This document shows, in pieces, positions 55,707 through 64,000 of a DNA stretch of 64,000 nucleotides. The stretch spans positions 102,181,311 to 102,245,310 of the forward strand of contig CM043947.1 of the NCBI GenBank assembly GCA_014529385.2, given 5' to 3'. The first letter of the stretch is position 1. Every line of letters begins with the position of its first letter. A program made the translations under genes and the position numbers. The DNA comes from Adiantum capillus-veneris. Its lineage: Eukaryota; Streptophyta; Polypodiopsida; Polypodiales; Pteridaceae. The notes under the pieces are model-generated. The model was not told the origin of the DNA, did not search any database, and saw nothing but the letters and a program-made list of their open reading frames with translations.

Positions 55707-55989
55707 CCTCCGCATTTGTGCTATGCAACAGGATGACTCCTTGTTGCCAACTCTGTTAGAGAAGGTTTGCCTAAGCTTAGTGGTTCAGAGTCTAAATTAG
55801 CCGATCTCAAACCATGTCAACAGAAAGTAAAGTAGGATAGAATAGTAAAAAATGATCTAACATTGAAAATTTTATTAGTACTTTTGGTGTGCATCTCAAT
55901 GGGCCGGAAATGTGTATTGCAGATACATCAACAAAGTTAAGGTCATTTTAGCTACAAAGGGCAGGTGTAAGAAGGTCTCAAGGTCTTGG

Positions 55990-56034
<45 letters not shown>

Positions 56035-56229
56035 CACATCACCTAGTCAAGGGAGACACACACAGGTCAAGAGTTTAGGAAACTTTTGATGTCAATAAAG
56101 AAGCTATAAAATATTCTACATCATAAAAAGAAGTTATAGAATATTCTAACATCATCGAAAGCTTACCAAATATTTGAAACATATGATAAAATTGGAATGA
56201 TACAAAGATGAAACACATAAGTTAAGATA

Positions 56230-56319
<90 letters not shown>
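56230..56319. repeat. compound (CT)n(AC)n microsatellite
   Basis: About 23 bp CT directly followed by 67 bp AC. Confidence 0.95.
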
Positions 56320-56322
<3 letters not shown>

Positions 56323-56498
56323 GTGCGCTTGCATTCAAGACTCTATGGATAGATATTTGAAAGAAGTTAAGGTTGTTCTTATGATGTCAAACACTCTGTG
56401 AGTGCACGTGTGTGTGTATATCTTGAAGCCTTGTGCTGTTGTTCTACTATAGTAACTATGACATTCAAAATTTCTATGCTTCCCTCATTTCCCCCCAA

Positions 56499-56607
<109 letters not shown>

Positions 56608-56792
56608 TGGGTGGATAGTAGCTTGCCTAGAGCTCTTGTGTGCATACACAAGCTCATGTGTGTGTATACATACAACTTAACATTATGGCAAAGTAGCTGA
56701 TAAATTGACACTACGATTGAAGTGACGACCCCAAGTTGACACATGGATAGGGTGAGCGATCTCTTTTTTCTTGTGATCTCTAAAGAATATGA

Positions 56793-56803
56793 TTTCTCTC
56801 TCC

Positions 56804-56843
<40 letters not shown>
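56793..56843. repeat. (CT)n microsatellite
   Basis: About 50 bp with minor interruptions at its start. Confidence 0.9.
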
Positions 56844-56846
<3 letters not shown>

Positions 56847-56950
56847 GTCTTGAACTTGAGACCATTGAATATATCTGTTCCTACAATGTTTTGAGTTATC
56901 CACTTATCCGATGAGATCTCAAAGATCTATTCAATGGTCTCAAGTACAAG

Positions 56951-56952
<2 letters not shown>

Positions 56953-57021
<69 letters not shown>
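56953..57021. repeat. compound (TG)n(AG)n microsatellite
   Basis: The same arrangement as in the gypsy 3' LTR. The neighbouring sequence (GATGAAACATGAATAA) belongs to the dispersed repeat, not the LTR. Confidence 0.95.
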
Positions 57022-57025
<4 letters not shown>

Positions 57026-57216
57026 AAACATGAATAACTTTATTCTCACCCAAGGTGTTGGATATATCTTTTGGGATTGTTCTTATGGAATTAGAAATCC
57101 TCTTATTTGTCTTCTTCTTCTCTCTATCCTCCTCCCAATAGGTATTCAATTGTTGAAAACTTGTCGTTTAGAACTTTAATGTCTCTTTACATTGTTCCAA
57201 CACCCTTAAACAATTT

Positions 57217-57217
57217 G

Positions 57218-57266
<49 letters not shown>
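57217..57266. repeat. (CT)n microsatellite
   Basis: About 50 bp, in the same place as 28391-28440 of copy A and 60785-60838 of copy C. Confidence 0.9.
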
Positions 57267-57267
<1 letters not shown>

Positions 57268-57896
57268 GGTTGATTTTTGATAGATACCAGTGCTTGTTAA
57301 AATTCATAGAGTTTATAGATTTTTAAACATGGCCCACATTTTAACTCTTAAAGTTAGAAAGGCAAAAATGCAAGAACTGGTAAGGCCCATCAATTGGGAA
57401 TTCTCTCTCCCCATTCAGAGCGCCAATGCTAGAGTTGGTTTAGGTTGGGCATTTTATCCACTTGAAGGCTTCAAGAACATTGTAATATCTTGGAAATTGA
57501 AAGGTGGTACCCCTAGTGAGACAGAGTCCCTATGAGTTTGATGGTAAAATCTCTCTCTCTCTCTCTCACTCTCTCTCATGGTCACTAAGGTGGATAACAA
57601 CCCCTTCATTTGCATGCATGTCCTTAAAGTAAGACAACCCCCTAGTCGACTCATTGATAGACGAAATTTCTCCTTTTTCTCAATCTCTTTAAAGAAATAG
57701 AAGCTTGCATAATTTTTTTATATAGAAATATCGATATTGGTCTTAAAAAAAGTCCTTTGAAAAAATAAAGTCAAACATATCTTCAGAAATCATTTTTTAA
57801 ATCAAATATAAATCTCCACTGAAGTTATATATTTTTTATAATGTACATTTAGAATTGTACATTTATTCTATGTAGATGTTCGATACCTAGAAACTT

Positions 57897-58053
57897 TTTT
57901 GTTGTTGTTGCAAAACTCACAATTGTGAGTGATTGTATTATAGAGTCACCAATAGATTATAAATCAGCCTCAAGCTCAGACTCGCGGCTTTGAGCGACAG
58001 AGGGTTCCAAACGAGCTTAGTTACAACTACCTACTAGCTAACTTTTCAGTCCG
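57897..58053 (-). mobile_element. short 5'-truncated LINE insertion
   Basis: 157 bp of LINE 3' end on the minus strand, ending in the palindrome ACTCACAATTGTGAGT and a tail that reads as A-rich (AAC)n. Flanked by the 9-bp duplication TAGAAACTT (57888-57896 and 58054-58062), the mark of target-primed insertion. Confidence 0.85.
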
Positions 58054-58190
58054 TAGAAACTTAACCTTTTAAATGTTAGTCTTCACTTTTTTGAGTAAAT
58101 TAGATGTTTTGTAAAGTTTTCTTTCTAATAGTGAAGTGGAGGTCCTCTCCTTCCTTAAAAATTTTAAGCTCCATTATATACAGCACAGAA

Positions 58191-60485
58191 GTAAAGGGAG
58201 CCCTACTTGAAAAAATAAAAATCCTTTCGAAAATCTCAAATGTATAAGTAAAGAGTGAGTTTATGATACGAAAAGTTCCATGGAAATGTAAAGTCAAAAG
58301 ACTTTTAGTGTCCATATAAAGAGGTGGTGGAGTGTGCATAGGTACATTTGTACTTTTCTTCTTTGCCTTTCCTTGCCTTTACTTTATGGATTTCTTCTCT
58401 TTCTAGTTTCTCCTTGCACGATGTAGTTAGACATTCATTCCACTTAATATGTGAGCACGATTCTAGAATGCATTTGTTTACCTAAAATCTAGCAAGATAC
58501 GCCTTCATTTTAAAAAGTTTGAAGAGTAAAAGGAAAGAAAAGTCTCTCTCTCTCTCTCTCTCTCTTCTCTTTCCATGTTTCTCTCTCTCTCTCTCTCTTT
58601 TACAACTAGGAGATACTTTTCTCTCTCTCGTGCTCTGATTCCAGTTGCCTCTCTCTCATTGAACAACTGGCATCTCTGCTCAATGCCAGTGGCCACAAGC
58701 TAATGGGGATCATCATGCTCAGGATAGCTTATGCCTCAGGATGGTGTGCAGGTACACTCTCCTCCACTCTCTGGTGCCTCTTCCAAGGGTGGCCAATATC
58801 GCGAGCGTCTACATCTTTTGCATTGCTTGCTCATTGTCAGAGACCTCGCTGCCTATTACTAGCTTTCCCTCAGTATGTGCAATTGTGTGCATCACCAACT
58901 CCTCCTCAACATCCCTCTCCATGGTTGATCAGCTTTTTTGTAACCGTGCGATGGCCTGCTCCTTGCTTGTTGCCCTTAATAACAGGAATTGAGTAGCAAA
59001 AGACCTGGGTGAAGAAATTTTCTTTGCACACATGACAAGGGCGAGAACGCAAGACATGGCTATCTATAAGTGCAAGGGAGGGAAATGTTGCCAAAGTGAG
59101 GATGGAGGTAGGGGAGAAAACTCAAGAGACTGATTGCACTCGGGAGGTGGAGCTTCGTGAACTCAGGAAGCCGACCTCACTAAGGAGGTCTCACAAGATG
59201 GGAGGATGACAGAGGCGGTTGCAGGATGCAATGCGACCATTAGTAATAGAAGAAGGAGGGGAGGGTAGAGGGACATGGGCGAGGGACGGGGGTTTGCTTT
59301 GAAAAGGAGGAGGGAAAATTTGGAGAGAGGGGAAAGAGCGAATCTAGAGAGTTTTACATTAATTAAAGGGGAATGGAGCGAATATGTGCTTTCACCCTTG
59401 CAGCCATTAGGAATACCTTACATATGTACATTCCATTTTTAATTTATCATGTTTTTGCAGTCTCATGCACCAGCTTCATTTTCATACTCCCCCTCTAGTT
59501 GCAATGTAGCTTGCATCGAAAACATCCAAGGTCTTCTAGATTTTGGTCACTAGTGGGTGCATGATAGTCAATGAAGAAGGGATGGACCACAAAAACTTTG
59601 GCTATGTGAAGTGTTGGGTTCATTCAAATTCAACATCTAATCAATGCAACCACAACAAAAAAACAAGTGAAATTTTCACAACAAGTGAAGGCGCCTTTGG
59701 CATGCTATTGTGTCTAGGCATGTATATTATGGGAAATGTATATTTTTAACCTCAATTTTTGATGGGTTTTTATATGTGGGAGTAAATGCTACAATGTACA
59801 TAGTCTGATATATGTGAAAACCGGTGTTTAGGTTATTGTTATGTCATAGCTTATCAAGGAGTCGTGGCCCTAAGCATGGCTTTGTTGTGTGCTTTCTCAC
59901 TTTCAAACGTGCCTAAGTTGGTTTGGGGTATACATATATCAAGTGTATCATGCAGCACGCTCATCTTTCTAGGAAAGTTTGATGTGTACGATCACCATCC
60001 AAAGATAGCAAGTAGCATGCATGTATCTAGAGCTCATGTTGTCAAGCAGAGAATATAATGTTCAACATGTAAATTGAGCTCAAGGAAAAATTTCCACAAA
60101 TTTAGGGATAGTGCAATCTTGCTCTACTTCTACCTTGTATTTAAGTATGTGAGGTGCCAATTAGGGTTTTCTCTCTTCATATAAGAGTTTGAGCATGTAA
60201 ATGAAGGTCCTTATGCTTCCATAAAATCACCTTGATGCAGAATGGAGAGGAAAAATAGGATTTCTCATAGGGAAAAATTGTATTTTATTTGTTCAATTTG
60301 GATAGAGGCTACATGAAATCATCAAACACACATGGGTTTTGTGTTTCCCTTGGCCTTGTGTATCAGTGAAGCTTCCATGGTTGAACTAAAGTTTTTCTTA
60401 CTTGTTTTTCACTTTTGAATAAGTGGTGCTTGCTGCAAACTATCTCAATCAAAGGCTGGATGCCTTCCGGGTTGTATTGCAAACT

Positions 60486-60486
<1 letters not shown>
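58191..60486. other. stretch without a recognised gene
   Basis: No domain seen on either strand. CT-rich runs at 58543-58600. The segment 58690-59350 is somewhat richer in GC and has two 80-100-codon open frames, but neither resembles a known family. Confidence 0.4.
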
Positions 60487-60530
<44 letters not shown>

Positions 60531-60784
60531 AAACATGAATAATTTTATTCGCACCCAAGTTGTTGGATATATCTTTTGGGATTTATCTTATGGAATTAAA
60601 AATCCTCTTATTTGTCTTCTTCTTGTCTCTATCCTCCTCCCCATAAGTATTCAATTGTTGAAAACTTGTCTTCTAGAACTTCAATGTCTGTTTACATTGT
60701 TCCAACACCCTTAAACAGTTTGCTTTCTCTTTCTCTCTCTCCCCTTCTCCTTCTTGCCATGTCATTTGTTGGGAACCAAACATT

Positions 60785-60798
60785 CCCCCCCCCCCCCC

Positions 60799-60838
<40 letters not shown>
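60785..60838. repeat. poly-C running into (CT)n
   Basis: About 24 C then 30 bp CT; equivalent place in copy A has a short C run and CT, and in copy B only CT. Confidence 0.92.
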
Positions 60839-60841
<3 letters not shown>

Positions 60842-61182
60842 GTTTATTTTTAATAGACGCCCATGCTTATTAATATTCATAGAATTTATAGCTTTTTAAA
60901 CATGGCCCACATTTTAACTCTCAAAAATAAAAAGGCAAAAATGCCCCAAAATTGGTAAGGCCCATCAATTGGGAAATCTCTCTCCCCATTCACAGTGCAA
61001 ATGTTAGAGTTGGTTTAGGTTGGGCATTTTATCCACTTGTAGGTTTTTTTCTAGTTTTCTATGGGTGAAAAATGTTAACTAATTGTTAAATAACACACTA
61101 TAATTCCAAGAAAATTGTAATATCTTGGAAATTAAAATGCCGGGTACCTCTAGTGACACGGAGTCCCCATGAGCTTGATGGT

Positions 61183-61186
<4 letters not shown>

Positions 61187-61223
<37 letters not shown>
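61187..61223. repeat. (CT)n microsatellite
   Basis: About 37 bp, just before ATGGTCACTAATGTGG; the same position in copy B has a shorter, interrupted tract. Confidence 0.92.
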
Positions 61224-61226
<3 letters not shown>

Positions 61227-61667
61227 GGTCACTAATGTGGATAACAACCCCTTCATTTGGATGCATGTCGTCAAAGTAAGACAATCCCCAAGTCGACTCA
61301 TGGATAGGTGAGCTTTCTGCTTTTTTCTGAATCTCTTTAAAGAAATAGAAGCTTGCACAAATTTTAAAAAAAAAATCAGTATTGGTCTTGAAAAAAGTCC
61401 CTTGAAAAATTTAAGTCAAACAAATCTTCAAAAATAAAAAAAATTATCAAAAAAGAAAATTTTCACTAATGTATTTTTTACAATTTGCATATAGAATGGT
61501 ACATTTATTCTATGTAGAGTAACAAGGTGAAGAGACACGAAGGCCTGCTAAGTTAAGGGAGGAATGAAATTTATGGAAAGTAAGTTTAAATGAGTGTCTA
61601 CAATCACATGAAATTTTTATTGTCTTTTAATATAAAATTATATTATCCATTATACATATATAATCAC

Positions 61668-61770
61668 AAATGGTTTATATATTAGAAAAGACACCACTTA
61701 AATAATGAGGTGAAAGATGCACATTGCACATTATCATTTGAAAACAAAATAAAATGAAAAAAATAAAAAT
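61668..61770. repeat. direct repeat, left copy
   Basis: Shares GGTGAAAGATGCACATT and ATTTGAAAACAAAATA with 62173-62275; both begin AATG(G/A)TTTATATATTA. Confidence 0.85.
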
Positions 61771-61924
61771 AAAAATATGCTTTATATGATTCATTATACA
61801 TATGCAAGCTAAATTCACAAGAGTCGGCGGCAAAAACCTTGTACTCTTCTTTCACCTCTCTCTTCATTCACAAGGGATGGAGGTAGCTCTATAAAACTTA
61901 TTTTGTACGATTTTGACGTCCAAT

Positions 61925-62150
61925 GAGCTGTAGTGTAGTGGTAGTGTTGTTGAGTATGTAGCTGTAGGATTCAATTTAATCACACCGATCCACGTTTCAT
62001 GTGGACAAGCGGACGATAGAGTTGCTCTTCCAAGGGAGAGAAGGCTTGCTAATTTTTTTGTGAGTTCAAAGAAGTATAATTTCTTTTTGTGCCAATGGAC
62101 AGCCTCCGTGGTGAAGGCACATTCCTTTTGAATGTCTTTCATCGGCTCTC
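61925..62150 (+). other. possible tRNA-derived SINE or degraded tRNA-like promoter
   Basis: TAGTGTAGTGGT at 61931-61942 resembles an RNA polymerase III A box, and GGATTCAATTT at 61967-61977 a weak B box, 36 bases apart. The following 150 bases have no coding signature. Lies between the two direct repeats. The B box is poor, so this stays a hypothesis. Confidence 0.25.
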
Positions 62151-62172
62151 ATGAACCCAACCATAATCTTGA

Positions 62173-62275
62173 ATGATTTATATATTAAAAAAAGCTCCAG
62201 TTAATTAATAAGGTGAAAGATGCACATTACACGTTATTATTTGAAAACAAAATATAATAAAATAAAAGATAGAAG
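62173..62275. repeat. direct repeat, right copy
   Basis: Counterpart of 61668-61770, about 505 bp away, with roughly 15 differences over 100 bases. Confidence 0.85.
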
Positions 62276-63515
62276 CAATAAATTAAAAAACACATTAAAA
62301 ATTAAAACAAAAGGATATATTAACGTTGTCATTAAAGATAGATTTAATAAGCATATATATTAATAAAGTAATTTAATAATTTAATAAAATAAATTTTAGT
62401 GAAGTCTTTAAGTAAAAGGACTCTTCACAAGTGAAAGTATAAAAAAATAAATTGAATCAATACTTCATATCTTATATGGATCAAACTCCTATGAAGCCTC
62501 TTTAATCTTCTGTTCTTTAGTATTTTTCAGCATGCCAAAAAATGACAACAGCTTTGGGAAATAGCACTTAAAAGAAAATGATTTCTTTCTTTTCAATTTT
62601 TAAAAGGACACATGTCAAGCAAACGAATTTGAACAACCTTCACCCATATGGATATTAAGGCCTTTAGTAGAAGGCCAAAAATTCTTTTGATTTTACATTG
62701 TTAAAAGAATTTTAAGTTTAAATCTTAGTCTTCACTTCTATAGAGTAAGTTAGATGTTTTGTAAAGTTTTCTTTCAAATAGTGAAGTGGATTTGAAAATT
62801 TTGAACTCCATTATATCTATATTATATATGAAGAAGCTTAAATTTTTCAAGGAAGAAGAGACCCTCCATTGGTCACTGCTCTTCACTTAAAAGAAAACCT
62901 TATAAAAGCTCTCGTTTTTTGAAGCTTGAAATTTGTGAACCTTTTCAACCTTTTAACTTTTAACCTCTCAAGTAATAAGAAAATAATAAAAAAAGGTTTA
63001 CTCTTTCAAACGTTCCTTTTCCTTTTGAAAGCCAATTGAAGGGTGGCTCAATTCCGTTTTTGAAAAGCCAATGGCCATAAAAGTTTAGAATTTATTTATT
63101 TTTTTGTATGTACACTAACAAAATTTATCGATTTACTTCAAAACGATCTTGAAATCTAACTAGGATTTTGCACTTAATATACTAAACTCCAATTTTAATC
63201 AAACAATGATCTTAAATAGTCCCAAAATGGAAATGCATGTGTGTGTGTGTGCATGTGCGTGTGTGTACGTTGTCAAGAGTTTTTTGGAGCAAGGGATTGC
63301 GCATATGTACATACCCATGCTTGATGCATCGAATAAAGGATTGCCCATTTTTCACAGCCAGGTGGTTATGTGGGGCCCACATGTGTACATGTAGGGCAAC
63401 ATGTACATAGTGCATTAAATTTCACTATTACTAGTACCAATGTGTTTTCTCTATAATAATAAGGAGTTGGTAGTGCGTAAAACTTCTCTAGGAAGCTACT
63501 CGCGGGTTGACGACA
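62276..63515. other. AT-rich stretch without a gene
   Basis: No coding signature. The block 62715-62835 repeats 58060-58190 (GTTAGATGTTTTGTAAAG, AATAGTGAAGTGGA). Confidence 0.5.
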
Positions 63516-63763
63516 TGAGGTAAGCAGGTGTGTCAAGGCTAGGGACTTGCTACGCGCCGTGTGCGAGCCACAAAGGCTCCTAGCACACAGTCATACAACA
63601 GACAAGCTCACAAGGAAGAACGGTGTGTCACTCACCTTCCTGCGTAGTTGCGAATGAAGGATTCCTGCGTCGCGAAGAAGAGGGAGACGCCGCTACGCCG
63701 CGCTCAACCGCCTCGCCGTCGTCGTGCTACCGCAACGCTCGATCGCACACACACTCTCACACA

Positions 63764-63805
<42 letters not shown>

Positions 63806-64000
63806 AGGAGATGGTGAAGGAGAAGGTGGAGATGGAGCAAGAGCAGCTTCTATTGCACAATGAGAGAATGACTCAATTTTAGGTTTAATTGGCTTTTATG
63901 TGAGCTCACCCCATTCACACTTGGGCGCCCATGCTTAGCCAACTAACCCTAGCATGTTCGTGTTAGAGTGCGCCTCTCATCGGCGATCACTCTACCTTTC
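63516..64000 (-). repeat. gypsy LTR, same family as 10955-11536, cut by the window edge
   Basis: On the minus strand it reads GATCGCCGATGAGAGGCGCA, TTGGCTAAGCATGGGCGCCC, an ACATAAAAG TATA region, ATTCTCTCATTGTGCAAT, a (TG)n(AG)n tract and TGGCTCGCACAC, in the order of the gypsy LTR. The first 90 bases or so lie beyond the window. The end at 63516 (TG on this strand) is inferred; no PBS follows, so it is a 3' LTR or a solo LTR. Confidence 0.85.

Larger units (their letters stand above)
60487..61530 (+). repeat. unidentified dispersed repeat, copy C (3' half)
   Basis: Begins with a (GA)n tract and GATGAAACATGAATAA, then matches 57020-57880 of copy B and 28105-29260 of copy A, including ATATCTTTTGGGAT, TTGGGAAATCTCTCTCCCC and ATGGTCACTAA. 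The head blocks are absent. Confidence 0.75.

Noticed and set aside
58703-58996. 97-codon open frame as a host gene
   Set aside because: Overlapping open frames in other phases look equally plausible, there is no domain, and it lies beside CT repeats.
63206-63415. Short frames on both strands near the right edge
   Set aside because: Generated in part by a GT-rich run; no family signature.

Overview
This window looks like repeat-dominated nuclear DNA from a land plant with a large genome. I find no intact host gene, no rRNA and no clear tRNA. Nearly all recognisable coding sequence belongs to transposable elements: Ty1/copia and Ty3/gypsy LTR retrotransposons and an L1-type LINE. Between and inside them lie exceptionally many (CT/GA)n, (CA/GT)n and poly-C/poly-G tracts. 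The one convincing host-type gene remnant is a PPR (pentatricopeptide repeat) pseudogene near 38 kb. Its wording resembles the PPR families of ferns, lycophytes and bryophytes more than those of flowering plants, so a fern is my best guess, held loosely.

Layout. 0.5-5 kb: degenerate copia element on the minus strand with readable gag, protease, integrase, RT and RNase H pieces and a primer binding site. 5.7-22.5 kb: a second copia element on the plus strand, split by two later insertions. The first (6196-9357, minus strand) is a short LTR element without recognisable coding domains, flanked by the 5-bp target duplication ATGAT. The second (10955-21081, plus strand) is a 10-kb gypsy element with LTRs, PBS, PPT and a GATTG/GATTC target duplication. 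It has lost RT, RNase H and the integrase core, and it carries two separate aspartic-protease domains. 22.5-25 kb: an inverted copia fragment and a copia gag fragment.

25-30 kb, 55-58 kb and 60.5-61.5 kb hold related copies of an unidentified, microsatellite-rich dispersed repeat. 30.8-31.5 kb: copia tail with a PPT and an LTR start. 32.1-37.5 kb: a 5.4-kb segment bounded by long inverted repeats, probably a Mutator-like or other TIR transposon, containing minisatellites, a near-perfect palindrome and an unrecognised gene-like piece. 37.8-41.5 kb: PPR pseudogene and other weak coding remnants. 42.8-43.4 kb: MITE-like inverted repeat. 44-45 kb: copia fragment. 45-51 kb: a nearly full-length but broken L1-type LINE on the minus strand. 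Two further 5'-truncated LINE pieces (53.3-54.2 and 57.9-58.05 kb) share its palindromic 3' end. The right edge (63516 onward) enters, on the minus strand, an LTR of the same family as the 10-kb gypsy element.

The genes do not work together as a pathway. The window is a record of nested insertion, decay and microsatellite growth. The observations most worth following are the gypsy element with two protease domains, several PPT-like tracts and a four-knuckle gag; the gypsy LTR that carries a (TG)n(AG)n microsatellite in its transcribed part; the unidentified dispersed repeat; and the palindromic LINE 3' end. All calls come from reading the sequence alone, and element boundaries without target duplications are approximate.
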